From assembly GCA_027064005.1 (NCBI GenBank), contig JAMOQM010000114.1, positions 1 through 34,363 on the forward strand: DNA of 34,363 nt, in the 5' to 3' direction. Under the pieces are notes generated by a model. It did not search any database. It saw only the letters and a program-made list of their open reading frames with translations, and was not told the DNA's origin. This document shows, one piece after another, positions 6,364 to 14,752 of the stretch; position 1 is the first letter of the stretch; each line of letters opens with the position of its first letter. This DNA comes from Candidatus Cloacimonadota bacterium. GTDB lineage: Bacteria; Cloacimonadota; Cloacimonadia; Cloacimonadales; JAMOQM01. Made by a program: the position numbers and the translations under genes.

Positions 6364-7861
6364 TTATGCAGTATTATTGATAGCTATTCCTTTGTTGGTA
6401 GCTTTTCTTCAGCCATTATTTAGTTTGATTAATAAAAGATTAACCAAATGGGTAACATTTTTAACAATTGGTTTTAACTTTATTTATTCATTAAAATTAC
6501 TTAATTATGTAATGGCAAATGGTGCTCAAATAGCTATAATTGGAAATTGGAAACCGCCTTTCGGCATAAATCTATATTTATCTCCTTTTTCAATGTTATT
6601 TGCAACAATTATATATTTTGTTGCTCTTATTGTTCTTTTGGTTTATTTAATTGACAAACCAACAGAAGTTGATGATAGAATGAGCATTGCAACTTTATTA
6701 ATGGTTATGGCATCCGGTGCAATCACATTAACCGGTGACATTTTTAATATGTTTGTTTTTGTGGAAATTCTCTCAATCTCAACCGTGATTTTGATTTCTT
6801 TCAATAACAAAGGTATTTCTTTTAAAGGTGCTTTCCGCTACATTGTTTTGGCATCACTTGGTTCCAGTATGTTATTGCTTGCAATTGGATTTATCTACGG
6901 AAGTTTAGGAACGTTAAATTTAGCTTCAATAGCTTATAGATTTAACCTTTTAAATCCTGTTTATGCTTCTGTAATAGTATTTCTGTTTATGGCAGGCATT
7001 ATGGTCGAAGCTGAACTTTTCCCATTTAATGCTTGGGTTCCTGAAGCTTATAAAGGCTCAAAATCATATTTGAATGCTCTTTTAAGCGGAGTTGTCGGAA
7101 CAACCGGAATTTACGTTTTATTTAGAATGTTTATAACCATTTTTGGTTCAGGTCAAAATCATATCCAAGTAATCGGTTCGGTTAATTTTAATGCCGTAAT
7201 TATTGTTATTGGGGTATTAACAACTTTAATCGGTGAATTCTCAGCTCTTTCTCAAAAAGATATCAAGAAAATATTGGCTTTTTCTTCAATGGCTCAAATG
7301 GGTATTATTGCCGTAACAATCGGTGTTGCTAATATGAATTCCATTAATGCCGGTATTTTCCATTTGATAAATCATGCATTCTCAAAATCATTGTTATTTA
7401 TCGTTGCTTTCCCGATTATAAACATTGTCGGCTCAGCTAATATTGATAAATGGGAAGGTCTCGGAAGAAAAAACATCTTCCTCGCAATAGCTTTTGCGAT
7501 CGGTTCTTTTGGTCTTATCGGAATACCTTTCTTCAACGGATTTTGGTCAAAAATGATGATCGTAGAATCAGTTGTTTCAGCCGGTGGTTGGATGTATCTG
7601 GTTATCGGAACAATCCTCCTATCAGCTTTAGTTGAAACATTCTATTTCTTTAGAATTATCTTCAAATTATTTGTAGATAAAAAAATTGAAAGCACTTATA
7701 GCGTTCATATTTTTATTTACCTCGCTATTCTTATCTTATCTATAATAGTGATTTATATCGGTATAAAACCTTCTTTCTTAGCTACTTATATTCATAAAGC
7801 AGCTATCGATTTGGTTGATAAATCACATTATATTTCTACTGTTTTGGGGGTGATTAAATGA
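6353..7861 (+). CDS. mbxH: MrpD/MbhH-like antiporter subunit (MbxH)
   Basis: About 502 residues of a NuoN/MrpD-type proton-translocating subunit with about 14 membrane helices. ATG 6353 is preferred; an in-frame ATG at 6344 would add three residues. It overlaps the end of mrpC by 8-20 bp. The helix-5 glutamate is present (NMFVFVEILS, Glu about 138), as is the HLINHAFSKSLLFIVAF block. The helix-7 motif reads GIMVEAELFPFNAWVPEAY, with Glu where NuoL/M/N proteins normally have GxKAxxFPxHxW. That fits the MbhH branch rather than canonical MrpD. It is the antiporter-like subunit that contacts the MrpC-like and MbxM-like subunits. Confidence 0.92.
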   Translation: MKSNYAVLLIAIPLLVAFLQPLFSLINKRLTKWVTFLTIGFNFIYSLKLLNYVMANGAQIAIIGNWKPPFGINLYLSPFSMLFATIIYFVALIVLLVYLIDKPTEVDDRMSIATLLMVMASGAITLTGDIFNMFVFVEILSISTVILISFNNKGISFKGAFRYIVLASLGSSMLLLAIGFIYGSLGTLNLASIAYRFNLLNPVYASVIVFLFMAGIMVEAELFPFNAWVPEAYKGSKSYLNALLSGVVGTTGIYVLFRMFITIFGSGQNHIQVIGSVNFNAVIIVIGVLTTLIGEFSALSQKDIKKILAFSSMAQMGIIAVTIGVANMNSINAGIFHLINHAFSKSLLFIVAFPIINIVGSANIDKWEGLGRKNIFLAIAFAIGSFGLIGIPFFNGFWSKMMIVESVVSAGGWMYLVIGTILLSALVETFYFFRIIFKLFVDKKIESTYSVHIFIYLAILILSIIVIYIGIKPSFLATYIHKAAIDLVDKSHYISTVLGVIK

Positions 7862-9756
7862 TAAGTAATATATTATTATACACGATGATTGCTGCTGTTA
7901 TCAGTTTTGCTCTAGGGCAAAAACTTAAAGCAGTCAGATGGTCATTCTCCGCTTTATTTTTAGGATATGTCGGCTTCCAGCTCTACGGACTTTACGGTCA
8001 ATGGGGTATGGTTGAAACCCATAATATTTTCTCTTTAGGCTCAATTAACTTTTCTCTTAATTTTGGTATAACCAAATTAGGATGGTTTTTTGCCTTTTTC
8101 ACAACAATTATAAATATTATGATTTGGATTTTCTCTATTGTAAAAAATATGAATGAGAAAGAAGAGAGAGGAATTAATTTTCTTTGGATTTTGTTAGCCG
8201 GTTCAAATTTGGCTATCTTCTTCTCAGTAGATTGGATTACCTTTTTTATTGCTTGGGAAATTATGACTTGGACATCTTTCTTTATTATTACTCCGGGGTG
8301 GAAAAATTCTTTCAAAGCTGCAAATTGGTATTTTATCTTAAGTATGTTTGGTGCTTATGCAATGTTAGTTGGAATTTGGTGGCTATACGCAACACCGGCA
8401 ATTCATACTTTAAATATTGCTTCATCAATAGCTTTATTGGCTAAATTATCTATTACAGCACCGGGAACGGTTGGAATTATTATTGCCCTTTTTGTATTAA
8501 GTTTCTTTGCAAAATCAGCAGTATTTCCATTTCATCCTTGGCCGGCCGAAGCTCATGCTGAAGCTCCCGATGACTTTTCTCCTTACCTTTCCGGTATAAT
8601 GATTAAATATGGTTTATACGGAATTTTATTGTTCATTGTTCCATTATTTATTCAAATTATGAAGGTTAATCCAAATATTGCGATGGTAAACGGAATTCCG
8701 GTTTATTCATATATTTTAGCATGGTTTGGAGCAATTACAGCAGTTCTCGGAACATATCTTGCAATTGTATCTAATGATATGAAAAAATTGGCTGCTTATT
8801 CTACCGTTTCCAATATCGGTTATGCGGTTACTTCAATGTTCATTTTATCTTCAGCAGGTGTTACGGGTGGACTTTTCCACGTCGTAAATCACGCTGTATT
8901 TAAAAGTGCAATATTCTTGTCTCTCGGAGCGGTAAAATTTAGGACTCATGAACGTGAAATGCACAAATTAGGTGGTTTAGCAACCAAAATGCCAATAACT
9001 TTCTTAACTTTCTTATTAGGAATTATTGCTGCTGCCGGTATTCCACCATTAAATGGTTACGCCTCAAAATGGATAATTTACCAAGCTTTATTGTCCGGGC
9101 ATTTTCCATTTTTAACAACAATGATTTTCCTCGCTTCAACAGGTGCATTTTTGTATTTGTTCCGAGCATTACATTCAATATTCTTAGGACAATTACCACG
9201 CAAATTTAACAATGTTAAAGAAGTTCCTTTTTTGATGCAAATTCCAATGATTTTGGGAATTCTCTCAATGTTAGGAATTGGTTATGCTCCCGGTATTGTT
9301 TTGAAACCTATCGGATTGGCCGTTAAAGCAATGGGTTTAACTCCGATGACTGTTGAAAATACTTTGATGGTCGGAAAATTATCTTCAATTAATACAGCTG
9401 TCGTTAGTTCAACTTTTATAGGTGCTTTCTTTTTTGCATTCGCATTTTATCTTATCGGTAAAAAAAGGCATCACGTTGAACCTTTGGACAACTATACTGC
9501 CGGTCAGGATCCTGAAGAATTTGGTTTAACTCCTGAATTATATCATTTCGCTTTGAAATTTTATGAACCGGTTAAAAATATCTTCAGACCTATAGAAGAA
9601 AAACTAAATATTAAAAATTATTATAGAGCGTTAGTTAGAAACGCAAATTCTTTCGGAGCAACTTTATCAGAGATGTTTAAATTGTCCGGTGCCGGTTCAT
9701 CAATGATATTTGTACTTGGATTAGTTGTAATTATTTTAGCAGGATGGATGTTATGA
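7858..9756 (+). CDS. mbxH': Second antiporter-like subunit, MbxH' (NuoL/MrpA-type)
   Basis: 632 residues, a second NuoL-like protein encoded directly after MbxH with an ATGA overlap and GGGGGTG ribosome site. Canonical residues are intact: helix-5 Glu134 (AWEIMTW), helix-7 Lys219 and the FPFHPWPAEAHAEAP block, and a lysine in HVVNHAVFKSAIFL. About 100 residues at the C-terminus (from KKRHHVEPLDNYTAGQDPEE) form a cytoplasmic stretch, then a final helix. Carrying two antiporter subunits (H and H') separates Mbx/Mbs complexes from the single-H Mbh hydrogenases, and implies two ion channels per complex. Confidence 0.9.
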   Translation: MISNILLYTMIAAVISFALGQKLKAVRWSFSALFLGYVGFQLYGLYGQWGMVETHNIFSLGSINFSLNFGITKLGWFFAFFTTIINIMIWIFSIVKNMNEKEERGINFLWILLAGSNLAIFFSVDWITFFIAWEIMTWTSFFIITPGWKNSFKAANWYFILSMFGAYAMLVGIWWLYATPAIHTLNIASSIALLAKLSITAPGTVGIIIALFVLSFFAKSAVFPFHPWPAEAHAEAPDDFSPYLSGIMIKYGLYGILLFIVPLFIQIMKVNPNIAMVNGIPVYSYILAWFGAITAVLGTYLAIVSNDMKKLAAYSTVSNIGYAVTSMFILSSAGVTGGLFHVVNHAVFKSAIFLSLGAVKFRTHEREMHKLGGLATKMPITFLTFLLGIIAAAGIPPLNGYASKWIIYQALLSGHFPFLTTMIFLASTGAFLYLFRALHSIFLGQLPRKFNNVKEVPFLMQIPMILGILSMLGIGYAPGIVLKPIGLAVKAMGLTPMTVENTLMVGKLSSINTAVVSSTFIGAFFFAFAFYLIGKKRHHVEPLDNYTAGQDPEEFGLTPELYHFALKFYEPVKNIFRPIEEKLNIKNYYRALVRNANSFGATLSEMFKLSGAGSSMIFVLGLVVIILAGWML

Positions 9757-10640
9757 TAGTACTTAAATTTATTGGATATGGCTTTACTGCGATTATCATT
9801 GGATTGTTATTTATGGGAATTGGTCGTAAATACACAGCAAGAATTCAAAGACGTTACGGTCCTCCGTTTTGGCAAGCGTTTATTGATGTAACAAAGTTGT
9901 TTTCAAAACAATCTCTTTCTCATAATTGGATTATGGATTTCGGTATTCTTATGGGATTTGCCGGTATTGTCGGAACAATTCTTTTTATGCCGATCGGCCC
10001 CTGGCACTTTTTCAGTTTGATGAATGGTAACATTGTCATTATTATGTATTTTATGACAATTGGATCCCTCGGAATGGCAATGGGGGTTTCTGCCAGTGGA
10101 AACCCGAATTCAACTATCGGTATTTCCAGAGCTTTGACGTTAATGGTGGGATATGAAATTCCTTTCGTAATCGCTGTAATCGGCTTAATCTTTGTTAGTA
10201 AATCATCTCTTTTGGGAACTATGGTTAGTTTGCAAAGTGGTGGAATTATGAATTGGAATATTATTAAATACCCATTTGGATTTATAGCTGTTGAAATGGC
10301 TTTGCAAGCAATGTTGGGTGAAAAACCTTTCGATGTGATTACTGCTCCGTCTGAAATTGCTTCAGGTCCGATGGTTGAATTAAGCGGAAAAATGATGGGT
10401 TTGGCTTTTCTGCAACATGCAGCCCAAATCTTCCTTGAAACCGGAATCGTTGTTAATTTATTCTTAGGTGGAGCAAATAATATTTGGGAATTTTTCCTTA
10501 AACAATTTGTTTTGTTCATATTATCTTTAACTGTAAATGCAATATCTCCTCGTTTCAAATTTGAGGATGCTGTAAAATGGCTTTGGACTTGGCCTACAGT
10601 TTTTGCTCTCATTCAATTATTGATAATTATATTAACATAA
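9753..10640 (+). CDS. mbxM: NuoH/HyfC-like membrane anchor subunit (MbxM)
   Basis: 295 residues. ATG 9753 overlaps the previous stop (ATGA) and has AGGA eight bases upstream; ATG 9744 in the same frame would lie inside the preceding gene. The protein carries the complex-I NuoH signatures RIQRRYGPPFWQAFIDVTKLFSK and GEKPFDVITAPSEIASGPMVELSGK, and about eight helices. This subunit joins the peripheral redox arm to the membrane arm and forms the conformational relay (the quinone chamber in complex I). Its placement before J-K-L matches archaeal Mbx gene order. Confidence 0.92.
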   Translation: MIVLKFIGYGFTAIIIGLLFMGIGRKYTARIQRRYGPPFWQAFIDVTKLFSKQSLSHNWIMDFGILMGFAGIVGTILFMPIGPWHFFSLMNGNIVIIMYFMTIGSLGMAMGVSASGNPNSTIGISRALTLMVGYEIPFVIAVIGLIFVSKSSLLGTMVSLQSGGIMNWNIIKYPFGFIAVEMALQAMLGEKPFDVITAPSEIASGPMVELSGKMMGLAFLQHAAQIFLETGIVVNLFLGGANNIWEFFLKQFVLFILSLTVNAISPRFKFEDAVKWLWTWPTVFALIQLLIIILT

Positions 10641-10649
10641 GGAGAAAAA

Positions 10650-11216
10650 ATGATACAAACATCAACAAAAGATTTGCACGACAGTGGCTTTGAAAAAGTT
10701 CTAAACTTTTTTAGAAAAAGGTCAATGTGGATGCTTCATTATTGTACAGGTTGTGGAGCGATGGAATTACCACCAACTATGACAACTCGCTGGGATATGG
10801 AACGTTTTGGAATTGGACCTATGGCTACTCCGCGTCAAGCCGATTTATTACTCATCACCGGCTATCTTTCTATAAAATCTCTGAAAAGAGTGATCAGAAC
10901 TTACGAACAAATGCAAGATCCAAAATGGGTTATTGGGTTTGGTTCATGTACAATTAACGGTGGAATTTATTATGATTCTTATACCGTGATTAACAGATTA
11001 TCTGATTATATTCCGGTGGATTTGACAATTGAAGGCTGTATGCCAAGACCTGAAGCTATTATGACAGGATTTCAAACTTTAATGGATGCTATCCAAAAAG
11101 GTGAAGCTGTCGGATATAAAAAATATAAAGAAAATTATGAATGGTATAAAAAGAATCAAGATTCCGTACTTGGAAGAACTGAACCGGTTTTCACTTCAAG
11201 TGAGGTAAAAAAATGA
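10650..11216 (+). CDS. mbxJ: NuoB/[NiFe]-hydrogenase small-subunit-like protein (MbxJ)
   Basis: 188 residues with AAGGAG before the ATG. The proximal [4Fe-4S] cluster ligands are all visible: Cys32 and Cys35 (HYCTGCGAMEL), Cys100 (GFGSCTINGG) and Cys130 (IEGCMPRPEA). The CxxC spacing is of the hydrogenase/Mbh type rather than the tandem CC of complex I NuoB. This cluster receives electrons from the ferredoxin-like subunit and passes them to the site at the interface with MbxL. The basic C-terminal tail (GYKKYKENYEWYKK) is common in the group. It overlaps the next gene by ATGA. Confidence 0.93.
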   Translation: MIQTSTKDLHDSGFEKVLNFFRKRSMWMLHYCTGCGAMELPPTMTTRWDMERFGIGPMATPRQADLLLITGYLSIKSLKRVIRTYEQMQDPKWVIGFGSCTINGGIYYDSYTVINRLSDYIPVDLTIEGCMPRPEAIMTGFQTLMDAIQKGEAVGYKKYKENYEWYKKNQDSVLGRTEPVFTSSEVKK

Positions 11217-11698
11217 ATCAAAAAGAAATTATAGAATTAATCGACAATAAATTCGGTATTGTAAAATCGAATATTTACGATGAATACCAATTAAGTGTTG
11301 TTGTAAAAAAAGAAAATATCTTTGCCGCTTTGGCATTGATGCAATTAAACGATTTTAAAGAATTATCAATTCTTACAGCCGTAGATTGGTTTGATAGAAA
11401 TGTCTTTGAAGTCGTGTATATCCTTTTTTCTTATACTCATAATCAACAACTTATTCTAAAAACTGAAATCGAACGTGATAATCCTGAAATAGTTTCAGTT
11501 ATGAAATTATGGGAAGTTGCCGAAACTTATGAAAGAGATGTCCATGAATTTTTCGGAATTAAATTCCTCGGAAATCCAAGCTTAAAACCGTTTTTCTTAC
11601 ATAATTGGTTGGATATGCCACCAATGAGAAAAGATTTTAAAACGCAACAATATTCAGATAAAGTTTTTGGTAAAACAAAAGAAGAGAGGGAAAAATGA
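11213..11698 (+). CDS. mbxK: NuoC-like 30-kDa subunit (MbxK)
   Basis: 161 residues. The signature is ERDVHEFFGIKFLGNPSLKPFFLHNW, then PPMRKDF, diagnostic of the NuoC/30-kDa family. It has no cofactor and stabilises the NuoB-NuoD-like core. It is coupled by ATGA overlaps at both ends (11213-11216 and 11695-11698). Confidence 0.92.
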   Translation: MNQKEIIELIDNKFGIVKSNIYDEYQLSVVVKKENIFAALALMQLNDFKELSILTAVDWFDRNVFEVVYILFSYTHNQQLILKTEIERDNPEIVSVMKLWEVAETYERDVHEFFGIKFLGNPSLKPFFLHNWLDMPPMRKDFKTQQYSDKVFGKTKEEREK

Positions 11699-12831
11699 GT
11701 GATAATCTAACTTATTTGGGAATGGAAGACCAGTACAAAAAATATGAATTGTTTTTCGGACCTAACCACCCCGGTATGAACGGAAACTTTTCCTATATTT
11801 TGACTGTTGAAGGACACACAATCGTTAAGGCTGAACCGGTTCCGGGATTGCTTCATAGGGGTTTTGAAAAATTAGTTGAACAAAGATTATGGTTGCAAAA
11901 TATTTCATTAATTCTTAGAATCTGTGTTCCTGAACCTGATATTAATGAATTGGTTTATTCCAGAATTATCGAGAAATTAATGGGTGTTGAGATTCCCGAA
12001 AGAGCAAAATTCATCAGAACTATAGTGCTCGAAATGTCAAGAATCGGTGCGTTTCTACTGGGATTTGGCGGAATTGGCGGAACAACCGGACTTTATACCG
12101 CTCCGAACTGGACTATTGCAGACAGAGATTATCTTTTGGATCTTTGGGAATGGATTTCCGGTGCCAGAGTTTATCATATGTTTATCCTCCCGGGCGGAGT
12201 TCGTAGAGATCTTCCGGAAGGTTGGATTGAAAAATTGCAAAAAACTATTGCTTACCTTGAAAAACGTTTACCTGAATATGATCGATTGATTTATAACAAT
12301 CCGTTAATTGTTAAACGTGTCACAGGTTTAGCTCCCATAACTCAAGAAGATGCCATCAAATACGGTATTACCGGTCCAAACTTAAGAGCCACCGGAGTTA
12401 AATTTGATGCCAGAAAAAATGTTCCTTATGCTGCTTATCCTTATCTTGATTTTGATATCCCCACCCAAACAGGTGGAGATGGTTTTGCTCGTGTAATTCA
12501 AAGACGTGAAGAATTTGAGATTAGTTTGAATCTTGTCAAACAAGCAATTAAGTTAATGCCAAAAGGTGAAGTTAGAGCTCCAATGCCAAATGCTTTAAAA
12601 TTCAGAGTACCTAAAGGAGAAAGATACGTTCGCGTTGAATCTGCTCGTGGTGAACATGGATTTTATATTGTTTCGGATGGAACGGAAAAACCTTATAGAA
12701 TGGCAGTTAGAGGCGGTTCTTATACTGCCGGTTTAATTTATGCTAAAAAAGCTCTCGAAGGAATGCGAATTGAAGATGTTGCTCTTTGGATGGCAACAAT
12801 GGATATTTGTGCTCCCGATTTTGACAGATAG
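11695..12831 (+). CDS. mbxL: NuoD/hydrogenase large-subunit-like protein lacking a full [NiFe] site (MbxL)
   Basis: 378 residues with the 49-kDa/large-subunit fold (FFGPNHPGMNGNFSYIL, PGLLHRGFEKLVEQR, RGEHGFYIVSDG). True [NiFe] hydrogenases have CxxC near the N-terminus and CxxC near the C-terminus. Here the first reads C77-V-P-E80 and the second C372-A-P-D375, so only the first cysteine of each pair survives. A Ni-Fe centre with four thiolate ligands cannot form. This separates the protein from Mbh hydrogenase and places it with Mbx/Mbs-type large subunits. It probably couples electron arrival at the MbxJ cluster to ion pumping. AGGAG and 8 bases separate it from the fused ferredoxin gene. 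Confidence 0.92.
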   Translation: MSDNLTYLGMEDQYKKYELFFGPNHPGMNGNFSYILTVEGHTIVKAEPVPGLLHRGFEKLVEQRLWLQNISLILRICVPEPDINELVYSRIIEKLMGVEIPERAKFIRTIVLEMSRIGAFLLGFGGIGGTTGLYTAPNWTIADRDYLLDLWEWISGARVYHMFILPGGVRRDLPEGWIEKLQKTIAYLEKRLPEYDRLIYNNPLIVKRVTGLAPITQEDAIKYGITGPNLRATGVKFDARKNVPYAAYPYLDFDIPTQTGGDGFARVIQRREEFEISLNLVKQAIKLMPKGEVRAPMPNALKFRVPKGERYVRVESARGEHGFYIVSDGTEKPYRMAVRGGSYTAGLIYAKKALEGMRIEDVALWMATMDICAPDFDR

Positions 12832-12839
12832 GAGAAATT

Positions 12840-14693
12840 ATGAATTATAAAGATAAAAGTAAATTAGCACCGCTCTCAGCCCTAAAGTATCTTTTTAAAG
12901 ATCCCATAACTATTCGTTATCCTCAAGAAGAGAAAGAAGGTTATCCAGGTGGATTTAAAGGCGTTTCTCCAAAATACAGGGGAATGCATTCCAACGATTT
13001 GGAAAAATGTATCGGTTGCGGAAGTTGTTCGGAAATTTGTCCTACCGATGCCATCAGAATGGTTGAGGCTGAAGATGTTGAAGAAAAATTCGGAGCAACT
13101 AAAGAACGCCCAGTTATAGATTACGGAAGATGTTGCTTTTGTGCCTTTTGCGTAGAAGTTTGTACAACCGGATCCTTAAATATGACCAGAGATTATATTC
13201 ATGATTATGTCAGCCCAATTGATAAAACGGGTAAAGATTTATCGGAAACAATTTCAGAAGAATTTATTAGAAGACCCGATTATAAGCACGAAGAGAATTT
13301 GGGATGGAATACTCCTGACGAATATTCTTGGTTGGAACTTGAAAGAGTGAAAATGGAAGAATTAAAACCATCTGAAAGAGATCATTCTTTTATTGAAATC
13401 GTGAAAGGTTTTTCTAAAGAACAGGCAACCAAAGAAGCTCAAAGATGCGTTTCTTGCGGATTATGTACCGAAGTTTGTCCGGCTCATATGGACATTCCGG
13501 AATATATCCAATCTATTTTTGATGCCGATTTGGAAGAAGGTTTGCGTCAACTTTACAAAACAAATCCGTTGCCGGAAATTTGCGGTCGTATTTGTACTCA
13601 TAAATGTGAAACCGCTTGTTCAATTGCTCATCGTGGTGAAGCGTTGTCGATTCGTTGGTTAAAACGATATATTGCCGATTCGGTTCCACTTGATAGTTAT
13701 AAAAAATATCTTGGAATTAATTATATCAAACAGATAGACAAAAAAATCGCTATTGTTGGTGCCGGTCCTGCCGGATTATCAGCAGCTTATTATCTTTCAT
13801 TATTAGGATATAAAACAACGATTTTTGAAGCTCTCCCAAAACCGGGTGGTATGATGCGTTACGGTATTCCTGAGTATCGTCTTCCTTATGACCAAATTGA
13901 TAAAGATATTAATTTTATCGAATCTCTCGGTGTTGAAATAAAATGTAATACAAGAGTAGGTAAAGATATAACTCTTGATGAATTACATAAAACTCATGAT
14001 GTCGTTTATATTGCTACCGGTTTGCATCTTGGAAGAAGTACAAGAATTCCGGGTTCTGACCATAAAAATGTTTATTATTCTACTGATTTATTGCGTGAAG
14101 TTTCTCTTGGAAATGAAATTCCTGTTGAGAAAAAAATTGTAATTATCGGTGGCGGTAATGTAGCTATGGATATTACCAGAACTCTTGCCAGACTGCAAAA
14201 TATTAAATACGGTAAAGTTGATATTACAACTACTTCTTTGGAATCGGAAGATATTATGCCTGCTGATCGTGAAGAAATTGTTGAAGCTCGCGAAGAAGGT
14301 GCAACAATAGATCCTGGTTGGGGACCTAAAGAAATCGAAATCAAAAACGGTAAAGTTGTTGGTCTCCACGTTGTGAAATGTCTTTCCGTATTTGACGAAG
14401 ATCATAGATTTAGTCCAAAATTTGATGAAAGTCAGAAAAAATTCTTTGCTGCCGATATGGTGGTTCAATCTATCGGTCAGGCAATGGATTTATCTTACAT
14501 CAGCGAAGACATAAAATCAAAATTAACTTTCGGACCGCGTGGAAGAATCAAAGTAAATGAAAATTTCCAAACGGATTTGGATTGGTTATTTGTTGGCGGT
14601 GATATTATTCAAGGACCTGATGCAATTCATGGTATCGCGAATGGTCACACCACAGCCAAAGCTATTGATGATATGTTAAATAAAAATAAATAA
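12840..14693 (+). CDS. MbxN (NuoI-like 2x[4Fe-4S]) fused to GltD/NfnB-like NAD(P) oxidoreductase
   Basis: 617 residues in three parts. Residues 50-115 are a NuoI/MbxN ferredoxin with two [4Fe-4S] sets: C57, C60, C63, C67 and C98, C101, C104, C108. Residues 185-290 are the GltD-type N-terminal cluster domain (C203, C206, C209, C213; C248, C252, C256, C260). Residues 300-617 are the FAD/NAD(P) module: GAGPAG at 307-312 for FAD, GGGNVAMD at 437-444 for the nicotinamide nucleotide, and VGGDIIQGPDAIHGIANG near the end. GltD/NfnB proteins transfer electrons between NAD(P)H and iron-sulfur clusters. As the last gene of the Mbx operon, the fusion gives the complex its own nicotinamide port. The YRR-type NADPH-phosphate motif before MPA is replaced by TTTSLESEDIMPA, so NADH is possible. 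Confidence 0.9.
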   Translation: MNYKDKSKLAPLSALKYLFKDPITIRYPQEEKEGYPGGFKGVSPKYRGMHSNDLEKCIGCGSCSEICPTDAIRMVEAEDVEEKFGATKERPVIDYGRCCFCAFCVEVCTTGSLNMTRDYIHDYVSPIDKTGKDLSETISEEFIRRPDYKHEENLGWNTPDEYSWLELERVKMEELKPSERDHSFIEIVKGFSKEQATKEAQRCVSCGLCTEVCPAHMDIPEYIQSIFDADLEEGLRQLYKTNPLPEICGRICTHKCETACSIAHRGEALSIRWLKRYIADSVPLDSYKKYLGINYIKQIDKKIAIVGAGPAGLSAAYYLSLLGYKTTIFEALPKPGGMMRYGIPEYRLPYDQIDKDINFIESLGVEIKCNTRVGKDITLDELHKTHDVVYIATGLHLGRSTRIPGSDHKNVYYSTDLLREVSLGNEIPVEKKIVIIGGGNVAMDITRTLARLQNIKYGKVDITTTSLESEDIMPADREEIVEAREEGATIDPGWGPKEIEIKNGKVVGLHVVKCLSVFDEDHRFSPKFDESQKKFFAADMVVQSIGQAMDLSYISEDIKSKLTFGPRGRIKVNENFQTDLDWLFVGGDIIQGPDAIHGIANGHTTAKAIDDMLNKNK

Positions 14694-14699
14694 TAGGAA

Positions 14700-14735
14700 T
14701 AAGAACCGGATTAAGTTTCGGTTCTTACCCTTTTT
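14700..14735 (+). terminator. Rho-independent terminator after the Mbx operon
   Basis: A 9-bp stem TAAGAACCG/CGGTTCTTA (14700-14708 and 14719-14727) with a 10-base loop is followed by CCC and five T. It falls just after the fusion gene stop and before the ferritin-like gene, so it may end or attenuate the Mbx transcript. Confidence 0.65.
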
Positions 14736-14752
14736 AAAATTAGGAGTTGTAA

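Noticed and set aside
9920-10612. 230-codon open frame on the minus strand inside the NuoH-like gene
   Set aside because: It lies opposite mbxM, whose protein has clear family motifs. The antisense translation has no domain, no ribosome site and a composition expected from a membrane-protein antisense frame.
10650-12831. Energy-converting [NiFe] hydrogenase (Mbh)
   Set aside because: Two of the four Ni-Fe cysteine ligands are absent, a second antiporter subunit H' is present and no maturation genes are in view.
3856-14693. Respiratory complex I or a plain Mrp antiporter
   Set aside because: There is no NuoE/F/G/A/J set and no quinone-linked context, and the redox arm genes J-K-L-N would be unexplained in a plain Mrp operon. 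MrpA is represented only by pieces.
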